DNA of 64,000 nt from Coriobacteriaceae bacterium (GTDB lineage: Bacteria > Actinomycetota > Coriobacteriia > Coriobacteriales > Coriobacteriaceae): positions 62,001 through 126,000 of the forward strand of contig CABJFQ010000001.1 of NCBI GenBank assembly GCA_902364975.1, given 5' to 3'. The position numbers were made by a program, and so were the translations under genes. The first letter of the stretch is position 1. Every line of letters starts with the position of its first letter. The notes under the pieces are model-generated. The model did no database searches, was not told the origin of the DNA, and worked only from the letters and a program-made list of their open reading frames with translations. This document shows positions 20,911 to 29,038 of the stretch, piece after piece.

Positions 20911-21120
20911 AAACTGGGCCGGGCTTTCCGCCAGACAGTTGCTGTGGAAAGCCCGGCCCGTTTTGAGCGCTCATTCTGGGGCACAGTTTCCGTTAGACAG
21001 CTCAACCGGAAACTGTGTCCCATTATTTTGCCGAATTCTGGGTCGCGCTTTCCCAGAGGACCCCCTTTGGGAAAGCGCGACCCGTTCTGGACGCAGATTC
21101 CGGGACGCACTTTCCGCGAC
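20911..21120. repeat. Tandem hairpin array with an exact 62-bp period (three full units and one half)
   Basis: Hairpins of 44 bp begin at 20916, 20978 and 21040, each separated by 18 bp; a fourth left arm begins at 21102 without its partner. Arms are GGGCCGGGCTTTCC, GGGGCACAGTTTCCG and GGGTCGCGCTTTCCC, each with its own complementary right arm. The bases differ between units while pairing is kept. It lies between the converging ends of the lac-type regulator gene and aspS. Confidence 0.85.
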
Positions 21121-21157
21121 GCCCGGTCATCCCATGCCCTCACAATCTCGGCGCATA

Positions 21158-21191
21158 AAAAACGAGGGAAGGCACGCGTCCTTCCCTCGTT
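21158..21191 (-). terminator. Terminator after aspS
   Basis: AACGAGGGAAGG pairs with CCTTCCCTCGTT and a T-run follows on the minus strand, 24 bp after the aspS stop. Confidence 0.85.
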
Positions 21192-21214
21192 GCGGGCAAT
21201 ATGTAGCCGCTCGC

Positions 21215-23002
21215 TTACATCAGGCGCAGGCTGACATCCTTGAGCTGGGCGCCGGAAACGGCACTCGGAGCGCCCGACATAAGGTCGGAGCCGCTGGCCG
21301 TCTTGGGGAACGCCATGACGTCGCGGATGGAGTCGGAACCGGTGAGCAGCATGCACACGCGATCCAGACCCAGAGCGAAACCGCCCATCGGGGGTGCACC
21401 AAACTTGAGCGCCTCCATGAGGAAGCCAAACTGCGACTCGGCGCGCTCCTCGGTAAAGCCCAGGAGCTTGAGCATGGACATCTGCATCTCGGCGTTGTGG
21501 ATACGCATACCGCCGCCGCCGGCCTCAAAGCCGTCCATGACAAAGTCGTAGGTGCACGAACCGGCTGCCAGCGGGTCGGCCTCGATCTTGGCGATGTCGG
21601 TCTCGGTCGGCAGGGTGAAGGGCTGGTGCTCGGCAGCGTAAGCCTTGCGATCCTCGTCCCAGTGGAACAGCGGGAAGTTGACGACCCACAGGAAGTCGTG
21701 GCCCTCGCGCTTGATCTCGAGCGCATTGGCCATGTGGGAACGCATGCCGCCCAGGATCTCGTCGGAGAGCAGGCGCGGACCGGCGGCGAACATCACAAGG
21801 TCGCCGGGCTCGACGCCCATGCGCTCGCGCAGAGCCGCCATCTCCTCGTCCGAGAAGAACTTGACGATGGGGCTGTTGATGGAGCCGTCCTCGCGGAATG
21901 CGATCCAGGCCAGGCCCTTGGCGCCAAACGTGGAGGCCACACCGGCGAGCTTATCGATCTTGGCGCGAGCCCAGGCACCGGCGCCCTTGGCGTTGATGGC
22001 CTTGACGACGGAGCCCTCCTCGTTTGCGGCAGTCGCAAAGACCTTGAACTTGGAGTTGGCAAAGATGCCGGTCAGGTCGACCAGATGCATGCCATAGCGG
22101 GTATCGGGCTTGTCGGAGCCATAGGTGTCCATGGCCTCCCAGTAGTTCATGCGACGCAGCGGCGTGGGCATCTCGACACCCATGCGGCCGAAGGCGTCGG
22201 CCAGGACCTCTTCGAGCGCGCTCATGACGTCGTTCTGGTCCACGAAGGACATCTCGATATCGACCTGGGTGAACTCGGGCTGACGGTCGGCACGCAAGTC
22301 CTCGTCGCGGAAGCACTTGGCGACCTGGTAGTAGCGCTCGACGCCACCGACCATAAGCAGCTGCTTCAGGAGCTGCGGGGACTGCGGCAGAGCGTAGAAG
22401 TTGCCCGGCTGGATGCGGCTGGGGACGATGAAGTCGCGGGCGCCCTCGGGCGTGGACTTGAACAGGGAGGGCGTCTCGACCTCCATGAACTCACGGTTGT
22501 GCAGCGCCTCGCGAATGGCAAAGGTAAAGTCGGAGCGCAGCTTGAGGTTGGCCATCATCTCGGGACGACGGAGGTCCAGATAGCGATAACGCAGGCGGGT
22601 GTCCTCGCTGGTCTCGATGCCGTCCTCGATCTGGAACGGCGGGGTGACGGACGTGTTGAGCACCTCGGCGTGGTCGGTCAGGACCTCGATCTCGCCGGTC
22701 GCGAGCTTGGTGTTGGTGGTCTCCTCGCCACGAGCGCGCACGACGCCGTGGATCTTGATGGGCCACTCGGGGCGCATGGTCTCGGCGATCTTAAAGGCGT
22801 CGCCGTCGGAGTGCTCGGGGTCGAAGGTGAGCTGCGTGATACCCTCGCGGTCGCGAAGGTCGCAGAAGATAAGGCCGCCGTGGTCGCGGCGACGGCTCAC
22901 CCAACCGGTGAGGGTGACCTCTTCGCCCACGTTCTCGCTGCGAAGCTCGCCGCAGGTACGGGTGTGCATGGAATGCTCGTCGATGGGACGGGTCTGGCTC
23001 AT
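21215..23002 (-). CDS. aspS: Aspartyl-tRNA synthetase
   Basis: A 595-residue class II synthetase of bacterial type. An OB-fold anticodon domain is at the N terminus (VTLTGWVSRRRDHGGLIFCDLRD). Class II motif 2 appears as CFRDEDLRADRQPEFTQ and motif 3 as GGFALGLDRV. The bacterial GAD insert lies between them (residues about 290-410). AAGGAGG sits nine bases before the ATG at 23002. It is a single-gene unit. Whether it also charges tRNA-Asn cannot be decided here. Confidence 0.97.
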   Translation of the reverse strand: MSQTRPIDEHSMHTRTCGELRSENVGEEVTLTGWVSRRRDHGGLIFCDLRDREGITQLTFDPEHSDGDAFKIAETMRPEWPIKIHGVVRARGEETTNTKLATGEIEVLTDHAEVLNTSVTPPFQIEDGIETSEDTRLRYRYLDLRRPEMMANLKLRSDFTFAIREALHNREFMEVETPSLFKSTPEGARDFIVPSRIQPGNFYALPQSPQLLKQLLMVGGVERYYQVAKCFRDEDLRADRQPEFTQVDIEMSFVDQNDVMSALEEVLADAFGRMGVEMPTPLRRMNYWEAMDTYGSDKPDTRYGMHLVDLTGIFANSKFKVFATAANEEGSVVKAINAKGAGAWARAKIDKLAGVASTFGAKGLAWIAFREDGSINSPIVKFFSDEEMAALRERMGVEPGDLVMFAAGPRLLSDEILGGMRSHMANALEIKREGHDFLWVVNFPLFHWDEDRKAYAAEHQPFTLPTETDIAKIEADPLAAGSCTYDFVMDGFEAGGGGMRIHNAEMQMSMLKLLGFTEERAESQFGFLMEALKFGAPPMGGFALGLDRVCMLLTGSDSIRDVMAFPKTASGSDLMSGAPSAVSGAQLKDVSLRLM

Positions 23003-23258
23003 ACCAGTGATCCTCCTTTATGGATCTGTGCCGCCCCGTGTCGTTCCGGGCGGCGTCGTACAGATTTGCCCGGCCTGCGTAAACCGCGCAGCCAGACATG
23101 GCGTTCTATCTTATCGCACCTGTGTCGATGTGCCGCGGAAAAGTAGCTCCTGCCCAAAGACTTGACGGAGACGAAACAATTGACGCGCCGCGGCACCCGC
23201 CCGCGCTCGTCACGTGCGACAATGTGCCCCAATACAACTGCACTCGGAAAGGCCCGTC

Positions 23259-23894
23259 ATGACCGCACACCTCATCGTTATGGATATCGACTCCACGCTC
23301 ATCAACCAGGAGGTCATCGACCTGTTGGGCGAAGAGGCCGGCGTGGGCGAGCAGGTGGCACAGATCACCGAACGCGCCATGCGCGGCGAGCTTGACTTTA
23401 AGCAGGCGCTCGAGGAGCGCGTGGGGCTGCTCGCCGGCCTGGACGAGAGCGTGTTCGAGCGCACCTTTGAGCGCGTGACATTTACCCCCGGCGCGTTGGA
23501 GCTTGTGCGCTCAGCACACAGCAAGGGTTGGAAGGTCGGCGTCGTGAGTGGCGGCTTTCACGAAGTCGCCGATAAGATCGTGGCCGCCGCGGGCATCGAC
23601 TTTTGCCTGGCCAATCGTCTGGAGGTCGTGGACGGCAAGCTCACCGGTAAGTTGGCTGCCGACATTGTGACCAAGGAGTCCAAGCTCATCCAGCTGCTGG
23701 ACTGGGCAGTTGAGTGCGGCGTCGATATGGCCCACACCGTCGCGATCGGCGACGGTGCCAACGACATCCCCATGATTCAGGCCGCGGGCACGGGCATCGC
23801 GTTTTGTGCCAAGCCCAAGACGCGCGAGGCCGCCCCGTTTGCCATCGACGAGCGCAATCTGATGCTCGCCATTGACATCATCCTGCGCGACTAG
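23259..23894 (+). CDS. serB: Phosphoserine phosphatase (SerB), HAD superfamily
   Basis: The 211-residue enzyme would release serine from phosphoserine. HAD motif I appears as VMDIDSTLINQE with the nucleophile Asp, motif II as VVSGGF, and motifs III and IV as KESK and AIGDGANDIPMI. It lacks the N-terminal ACT domain of longer SerB proteins. The start at 23259 is chosen because GGAAAGG lies just upstream; the frame to 23214 is less well supported. It shares a 256-bp divergent promoter region with aspS, in which I see no further gene. Confidence 0.92.
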   Translation: MTAHLIVMDIDSTLINQEVIDLLGEEAGVGEQVAQITERAMRGELDFKQALEERVGLLAGLDESVFERTFERVTFTPGALELVRSAHSKGWKVGVVSGGFHEVADKIVAAAGIDFCLANRLEVVDGKLTGKLAADIVTKESKLIQLLDWAVECGVDMAHTVAIGDGANDIPMIQAAGTGIAFCAKPKTREAAPFAIDERNLMLAIDIILRD

Positions 23895-23930
23895 CCAATC
23901 CGTCTAGCAATTGAATCAGTCTGTCCTATA

Positions 23931-23964
23931 GTTTCCGAACAATTCTGTCTTAGTGTTCGGAAAC
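23931..23964. promoter_or_regulatory. GTTTCCGAACA-N12-TGTTCGGAAAC operator candidate before larB
   Basis: A perfect 11-bp inverted repeat with a 12-bp spacer lies 45 bp upstream of the larB start and directly after a TATAGT box, a position suited to repression. The TetR-type gene two genes downstream is a plausible binder. Confidence 0.55.
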
Positions 23965-24008
23965 ATACCCTTTGAGTGCTAAACTTTGCGCCGTCGAAGG
24001 GAACATAT

Positions 24009-24791
24009 ATGGATAAGCGAGATCTAGAGCAGCTGCTGAGCGATGTTGCCGGCGGAGCAGTCACCCCTGCCGACGCCCTCACGCGCATCCAGACGGCTCC
24101 GACCGCCGATTTGGGCTTTGCGCAGCTCGACCTTTCGCGCGGGGTGCGCCAAGGAGCCGGCGAAGTTGTCTACGGCGCCGGTAAAACCGCCGAGCAAATT
24201 GCCGCCATTATCAAAGCATTACTCGATGCCGGCCAGGAGCGCATCCTGGTCACGCGCCTGGACGACGAAAAGGCAGCCCGCACCTCGGAGCTCCTCGGCA
24301 ACGGCATCGACCTGGGATATGTCCCGGACGCCCAGCTCGCCCTGGTGGCTGGCAAGCCCTCCCCCAACGGCAACGGACGCATCGTCGTCGCCTGCGCCGG
24401 TACGAGCGACCTGCCCGTCGCGGAAGAAGCCGCATTAACAGCCGAGTTCTACGGCAACGAAGTCGATCGCCTCTACGACGTAGGTGTCGCCGGCCTGCAC
24501 CGCCTGCTTGCGCATGCCGAGGAACTTGCCCAGGCACAGGTGGTCATCGCCATCGCCGGCATGGAGGGCGCCCTGGCGAGCGTCATCGGAGGCCTGGTGA
24601 GTTGCCCAGTCATCGCCGTTCCCACCAGCGTGGGCTACGGCGCGAACTTTGGTGGCGTGGCCGCGCTGCTCGCCATGCTCAACTCCTGCGCCAGCGGCGT
24701 TTCGGTCGTCAATATCGACAACGGCTTTGGTGCCGCCTACCAGGCAAGTCTTATCAATCATCTGAGCGCCGGCACGTCCTGCGCCCGCTAA
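24009..24791 (+). CDS. larB: LarB, carboxylase/hydrolase for the nickel-pincer cofactor of lactate racemase
   Basis: A 260-residue protein with the LarB signature: LDLSRGVRQGAGEVVYGAGKT near the N terminus and a PurE-like C-terminal half (AGTSDLPVAEEAALTA, GMEGALASVIGGLV, VPTSVGYG). LarB carboxylates nicotinic acid adenine dinucleotide in the pathway to the nickel-pincer nucleotide. GAAGGGAAC precedes the ATG at 24009. It is followed by larC after 10 bp and a TetR regulator, and faces larA across about 1.1 kb of convergent DNA. LarE is not in the window. Confidence 0.94.
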   Translation: MDKRDLEQLLSDVAGGAVTPADALTRIQTAPTADLGFAQLDLSRGVRQGAGEVVYGAGKTAEQIAAIIKALLDAGQERILVTRLDDEKAARTSELLGNGIDLGYVPDAQLALVAGKPSPNGNGRIVVACAGTSDLPVAEEAALTAEFYGNEVDRLYDVGVAGLHRLLAHAEELAQAQVVIAIAGMEGALASVIGGLVSCPVIAVPTSVGYGANFGGVAALLAMLNSCASGVSVVNIDNGFGAAYQASLINHLSAGTSCAR

Positions 24792-24801
24792 GGAGCATTT
24801 C

Positions 24802-25719
24802 ATGTCCAACCATCAGCACACGCTTATCATCGACGGCACCTCGGGCATCAGCGGCGACATGACCGTCGCGGCCCTGCTCGACCTGGGCGCCAGCGAGGAG
24901 CATCTGCGCGAGCAACTTGCCACGCTGCCGGTCGACGGCTTTGCGGTCGCTGTCACGCGCGTAAACAAGCATGGCATCGACGCCTGCGACTTCGATGTTC
25001 AGCTGGCTGAGGAGCTCGAAAACCACGATCACGATATGGCCTGGCTCTACGGTAATGAGACTACTGTCGAGCACGAGCATGAGCACCACCATCATGACCA
25101 TGGCGAAGATGAGCACGAGCACCATCACTGCCACGAGCACGAGCATGTGGACCACGGCCATGGCCACGAGGGCCACCATCACGCCCACCACCATCACCAC
25201 CGTTCTTTGGCGGATGTCACCGCCATCATCGACGGCTCGCAGCTGAGCGATGGCGCCAAGCGTCGTGCGCTCGCCATCTTTACCGCGCTCGCCGCCGCCG
25301 AGGCCGAGGCTCACGGCAAAACGCCCGAGACCGTCATGTTCCACGAGGTGGGCGCCATCGACTCCATCGTCGACGTCTGCTCTGTCGCCATCTGCCTCGA
25401 CGACCTTGACATTGAGGATATTGTGGTCGATTCGCTCTCCGAGGGTCACGGTACCATCCACTGTGCCCACGGCCTTATGCCCATCCCGGTGCCCGCCGTC
25501 GTCAACCTATGCCAAGCAGGCAATATCGCCCTCACGCCCGCACCGGTCGCCGGCGAACTCGTGACGCCCACGGGCGCCGCCATCGTCGCCGCACTGCGCA
25601 CGTCCGAGCACCTGCCGGCCCGCTACCGCATCGAGGCCGTCGGCTACGGCGCCGGTAAGCGCCCCTACGAGGGCTGCTCCGGCACGCTCCGCTGTCTGCT
25701 CGTTCACGCGGACGCATAG
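24802..25719 (+). CDS. larC: LarC, nickel-insertion protein, N-terminal (LarC1-type) part only, with a His-rich insert
   Basis: The 305-residue protein begins with LIIDGTSGISGDMTVAALLDLG, the LarC start, and has FHEVGAIDSIVDV and VPVPAVVNL-like blocks (here IPVPAVVNLCQAG). Residues about 91-133 are a metal-binding insert with roughly 25 His in 43 positions. It ends with GYGAGKRPYEGCSGTLRC, where the full-length family (about 400 residues) would continue into the LarC2 domain. In Lactiplantibacillus larC1 and larC2 are joined by programmed frameshifting; here the regulator gene starts two bases after the stop, leaving no room for larC2. LarC2 may be elsewhere, or the protein may work alone. 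Confidence 0.9.
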   Translation: MSNHQHTLIIDGTSGISGDMTVAALLDLGASEEHLREQLATLPVDGFAVAVTRVNKHGIDACDFDVQLAEELENHDHDMAWLYGNETTVEHEHEHHHHDHGEDEHEHHHCHEHEHVDHGHGHEGHHHAHHHHHRSLADVTAIIDGSQLSDGAKRRALAIFTALAAAEAEAHGKTPETVMFHEVGAIDSIVDVCSVAICLDDLDIEDIVVDSLSEGHGTIHCAHGLMPIPVPAVVNLCQAGNIALTPAPVAGELVTPTGAAIVAALRTSEHLPARYRIEAVGYGAGKRPYEGCSGTLRCLLVHADA

Positions 25720-25721
25720 CC

Positions 25722-26261
25722 ATGGATGCCCGCAAGGAAAAAAGCCGCGCTGCCATCGTCGCAGCATTCTCCGAGCTACTGCGCGAGGAGGACTACAGCA
25801 AGATCACCGTCGGCGACATCATCGCGCGCGCTCACGTAGGCCGCGCGACATTCTACGGTCTCTTTAAGAGCAAAGACGACCTACTGTCCGAGCTCGTGAG
25901 CGACATCTGCACCCACGCTCTCGACGACGATGGCACACCGCTCGACGACCCACTCGTGCAGGTCGAGCATATCCTCAACAACCTCTGGGAGCGCCGCCAG
26001 GGCGTCCGAGCGCTGGTAGCCGGCGCCGGCTCACGCGTCTTCGCCGACTGCTTACGCAAGACCATCATGTCACGAGCAGCCGAAACCGTCCCTACCGACC
26101 CAAACGGCCCCGCCGCCACCATGGACCGAAGCTTCCTACTACACCACATAGCCTCAAGCTTCGTAGGAATGGTTCAATGGTGGGCCTGGCACAACTTCCA
26201 AGCCAACAAATCCAACGTAGCCAAAGACTACCTCTCAGCCATACAGCCCCTCTTCAGCTAA
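25722..26261 (+). CDS. TetR/AcrR-family regulator in the lar operon
   Basis: A 179-residue protein with an N-terminal TetR helix-turn-helix (RAAIVAAFSELLREEDYSKI then TVGDIIARAHVGRATFYGLF) and an all-helical C-terminal ligand domain. The start lies two bases after the larC stop, indicating one transcript and probable control of the lar genes. It is unlike the Crp-type LarR known from Lactiplantibacillus. The dyad at 23931-23964 is its best candidate target. The ligand is unknown. Confidence 0.88.
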   Translation: MDARKEKSRAAIVAAFSELLREEDYSKITVGDIIARAHVGRATFYGLFKSKDDLLSELVSDICTHALDDDGTPLDDPLVQVEHILNNLWERRQGVRALVAGAGSRVFADCLRKTIMSRAAETVPTDPNGPAATMDRSFLLHHIASSFVGMVQWWAWHNFQANKSNVAKDYLSAIQPLFS

Positions 26262-26415
26262 GTAAGAAGCTCATCCCAAAGCATCACCCCAACCTAGGGC
26301 GCCACGCATCCCAAAGTGTCAACAACAGCTCAACGCCCCTATCAGCAACAAGCCCCTCCCATCCAAATTCAGATATATGTTGGGTTGCTTGCTCGAGCGC
26401 AGCAAAGATCCCGCA

Positions 26416-26540
26416 GCTGGCCGCATGGGGTAACTTCCCAGCGCATTCCGCAGGACGCAAAAAGGCTCGCCGCACGAAGTGCGCAGCGAGCCTTTTTGCA
26501 TGTCCGAGGACGCGCTGGGAAGTTACCCCATGCGGCCAGC
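26416..26540. repeat. 125-bp perfect palindromic element, copy A
   Basis: A 29-bp left arm (26416-26444) is exactly complementary to the right arm (26512-26540). The core between them has GGACGCAAAAAGGCTCGC pairing with its complement and a small CGCAC-GAA-GTGCG hairpin at the tip. The second copy is at 28891-29017. It lies between the converging ends of the TetR and MIP-channel genes, so it may also terminate both transcripts. I see nothing recognisable in 26262-26415. Confidence 0.85.
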
Positions 26541-26561
26541 GGACAACTATGTAGCCTTCGA

Positions 26562-27293
26562 CTAGAACATGCCCAGGAAACCATGCACAAACAGCGCGGC
26601 CACAATAGCACCGACAAACGGCGCGATGCCAGGAACAAGCAGACCATACTTCCAGTTGTTGTCAGCCTTGTTCTTAATCGGCAGCACCTGATAGGCCATG
26701 CGAGGGCCAAGGTCACGTGCCTGGTTCATGGCGAAGCCGGTGATGCCGCCCATGCCCATGCCAACGGCCCAGACAATCAGGCCGACGCAGATGGCGAGCA
26801 ACAGAACGTTCTCACCAGCACGGCTAGCAGCAGCAAGGATGGCGCTGATAAACACGAAGGTGCAGATAGCCTCGCAGAAGAAGTTACGGGCATAGTTCGC
26901 ACCCTCGGTGGTGGGGTTGGTCGAGAAGATGTTGCGCTGAGCAATGGGATCAACGACACCCTCGGAAGCCTTGAACTCATCGGCATACATAAACCAAGCG
27001 ATCACAGCACCCACAAAGCCGCCGAGCATATCGGCAAGCATGAAGGGGATGCAGCTGCTCCACGGCACCAGGCCTACGATGCACTGGGCAAGCACCATGG
27101 CGGGGTTCATGCACACGGCGCCGCCAAAGACAAACAGGCAGACCGAGATGCCAAAAGACCAGGTGGTGATGGCAAACATGTGGCCGGAGCCCTGATACTT
27201 GGTGCCCTTGAGCACGGTATCGCAGTGCACGCCCACGCCAAAGATGATCATGAGGGCCGTTGCGCCGAATTCGCAGAGGAGTTTGGTAAGCAT
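26562..27293 (-). CDS. MIP-family channel (aquaglyceroporin, LarD-like)
   Basis: A 243-residue, six-helix channel. The first pore motif is intact (VCMNPAMVLA), but the second reads GFAMNQARDLGPR, with Gln where the family has Pro in NPA. The Arg of the selectivity filter follows normally. It is encoded 49 bp after larA on the same strand. In Lactiplantibacillus the lar operon includes LarD, a lactic-acid channel of this family, so lactic acid is the likely cargo. Glycerol or water transport remains possible. Confidence 0.85.
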   Translation of the reverse strand: MLTKLLCEFGATALMIIFGVGVHCDTVLKGTKYQGSGHMFAITTWSFGISVCLFVFGGAVCMNPAMVLAQCIVGLVPWSSCIPFMLADMLGGFVGAVIAWFMYADEFKASEGVVDPIAQRNIFSTNPTTEGANYARNFFCEAICTFVFISAILAAASRAGENVLLLAICVGLIVWAVGMGMGGITGFAMNQARDLGPRMAYQVLPIKNKADNNWKYGLLVPGIAPFVGAIVAALFVHGFLGMF

Positions 27294-27342
27294 AAAACCT
27301 TATCTTTCTTGTCGGTTATAAACGATTCGTTTGAGCCGCGCA

Positions 27343-28620
27343 CTAGTGCTGAGCGACAACAACGCCCAGGCCATCGGGAATGACGGCCACCTTGGCATCG
27401 GCACCCTTCATCTCAAAGGCGAGCTTGAGCGCCTCCTCGATAGTGTTGACCGGCGTCATGTGCATATCCTTGAGCATCTGGTGATCGCACAGGTCGGTGA
27501 CCATGATCACAGGGTGATGCGCCAGGATGCGGGCGAAAATCTGGCTCGTCCACTGGTCGGGCAGGGTCTCGTCCTTAGGACGGTCGATGCAGGCACGCTC
27601 AAACTCTGCCGGATCGTTGTCGGCGATGTTGTGATAGAAGCCCTCGCCACCGTGACCGTCGGCACAACCGGCGACGTCGATGATCACGCCGCCCTCGGGA
27701 AGCGTGGCCTCGGCAGCGCACATGCCCTTCACGGCCTGGTAAATGTTCTGGTCGAGGGGGTAGCCGCCGTTGGTGGTGATGGCGATATCGCACTCGACGG
27801 GCTCAACGCCGGCAAGGCTCTTCACGAAGTCGCAGCCGGCCTCGTGCGCCTTGTGGATGTCGCCGGCAAAGGAGCCAATGACCTCGTGCTTGCCGTTGAG
27901 CACCACGTTGAGCACAAAGGCAAGGTGAGCCATCTCGGCAGCGGCAAACATATCCTCGCTCACGTGGTTGTGGCACAGGTTGCCGGCACGCGAATGGGAA
28001 TCGTTCACAAACTGACCGTTGTGGTTGTACATGATGGTCTTGTAGCTAGCGATACCGGGCAGCACGGACTTACGGCTGCCAGAGAAACCGGCAAAGAAGT
28101 GCGGCTCAATGAAGCCCTCGGCAAGCAGCAGATCGCAATCGGCAGCGATCTTGTTGATGATGCACTCGCCACCAGAAGGCAGGGTTCCAATCTTTTTCAT
28201 CATGCTGTCGTCGGTCGCGACATGCATAACGATTTCCTCGTTGGCAACGATGTCCTCGCCATACTTGTTGACGAGCTCCTCGTGCGTCGACGGACGGTGC
28301 ATACCCGTAGCAACCAAAATACGCACACGCGCCTCGGGCGCAGCGGCATGAATGTGATGCAGCAGAATAGGCATCGTCACACGCGAAGGAACGGGACGCG
28401 TATGGTCGGAACTAATGATGACGATGTCCTTTTTGCCAGCACAAAGCTCCTCGAGCGAAGGCGAGCCATAAGGGTTGGCAAGCGACTCCTCTACCAGCTC
28501 TTCCTGAGATTTTGTAGTCTTAAACTCGTTTTGATGACCTTCCATCACACCCGCGAAGTTCTTATCCTCGAGCTCCAGATGCAACGTCTTGTGGTCAAAC
28601 GGCAGTTCACATTCAAACAA
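27343..28620 (-). CDS. larA: Nickel-dependent lactate racemase (LarA)
   Basis: The 425-residue protein interconverts D- and L-lactate using the nickel-pincer cofactor. Family blocks are present: FECELPFDHKTLHLELEDKN at the start, SSDHTRPVPSRV, GMHRPSTHEELVNKYGED, then EPHFFAGFSGSRKSVLPGIA with the cofactor-linking Lys and catalytic His, and VNDSHSRAGN. I place the start at a TTG (28618-28620) behind GGAAGAGGG, giving the usual family length; no suitable ATG lies near. A different 2-hydroxyacid substrate of the LarA superfamily cannot be excluded. The channel gene follows in the same transcript. Confidence 0.92.
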   Translation of the reverse strand: MFECELPFDHKTLHLELEDKNFAGVMEGHQNEFKTTKSQEELVEESLANPYGSPSLEELCAGKKDIVIISSDHTRPVPSRVTMPILLHHIHAAAPEARVRILVATGMHRPSTHEELVNKYGEDIVANEEIVMHVATDDSMMKKIGTLPSGGECIINKIAADCDLLLAEGFIEPHFFAGFSGSRKSVLPGIASYKTIMYNHNGQFVNDSHSRAGNLCHNHVSEDMFAAAEMAHLAFVLNVVLNGKHEVIGSFAGDIHKAHEAGCDFVKSLAGVEPVECDIAITTNGGYPLDQNIYQAVKGMCAAEATLPEGGVIIDVAGCADGHGGEGFYHNIADNDPAEFERACIDRPKDETLPDQWTSQIFARILAHHPVIMVTDLCDHQMLKDMHMTPVNTIEEALKLAFEMKGADAKVAVIPDGLGVVVAQH

Positions 28621-28742
28621 TGATGAGCGCCCTCTTCCTTTCAACTGACACACTAGATAAACCGTTGGAAGGATACGCCGCTCACCGAAAAACACCACCG
28701 TCCACCGACTCATTAACACAACGTTCATATTTGACCCACAAC

Positions 28743-28776
28743 AAAACGGCCGCGACCCCAAACGGGACCACGGCCG
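28743..28776 (-). terminator. Hairpin, possible terminator between ppc and larA
   Basis: CGGCCGTGGTCCC pairs with GGGGTCGCGGCCG on the minus strand and TTTTG follows. It would stop transcripts arriving from ppc before the larA promoter, which should lie in 28621-28740. Confidence 0.6.
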
Positions 28777-28890
28777 GAACAGTCGTAAGGCGAGAAGCGC
28801 CAAATGCGCCACCAGGATAGACCCCATCCAAAACGCTCGAAGCGCACTATATTCCCTCAGCCCGTAATCCGCCGAAGACCGGACATCGCA

Positions 28891-29017
28891 GGGCCCGCCA
28901 TCAGTTTACTTTTAGGCACACTCCGCAGGACGCAAGAAGCCCTCGCCGCACAAAGTGCGCAGCGAGGGCTTCTTGCATGTCCGAGGACGTGCCTAAAAGT
29001 AAACTGATGGCGGGCCC
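28891..29017. repeat. 127-bp perfect palindromic element, copy B
   Basis: Left arm 28891-28919 and right arm 28989-29017 are exact 29-bp complements. The core matches copy A at most positions (CCGCAGGACGCAA at one end, GCATGTCCGAGGAC at the other), and its differences are compensatory. The arms match those of copy A at only 14 of 29 positions. Both copies are preceded by CGCA and followed by GGAC. Confidence 0.85.
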
Positions 29018-29038
29018 GGACGACTACAGGGCTATCGA

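Noticed and set aside
23975-23983. GAGTGCTAA resembling half of a CIRCE heat-shock element before larB
   Set aside because: The matching TTAGCACTC half is absent at the required distance, and larB is not a heat-shock gene.
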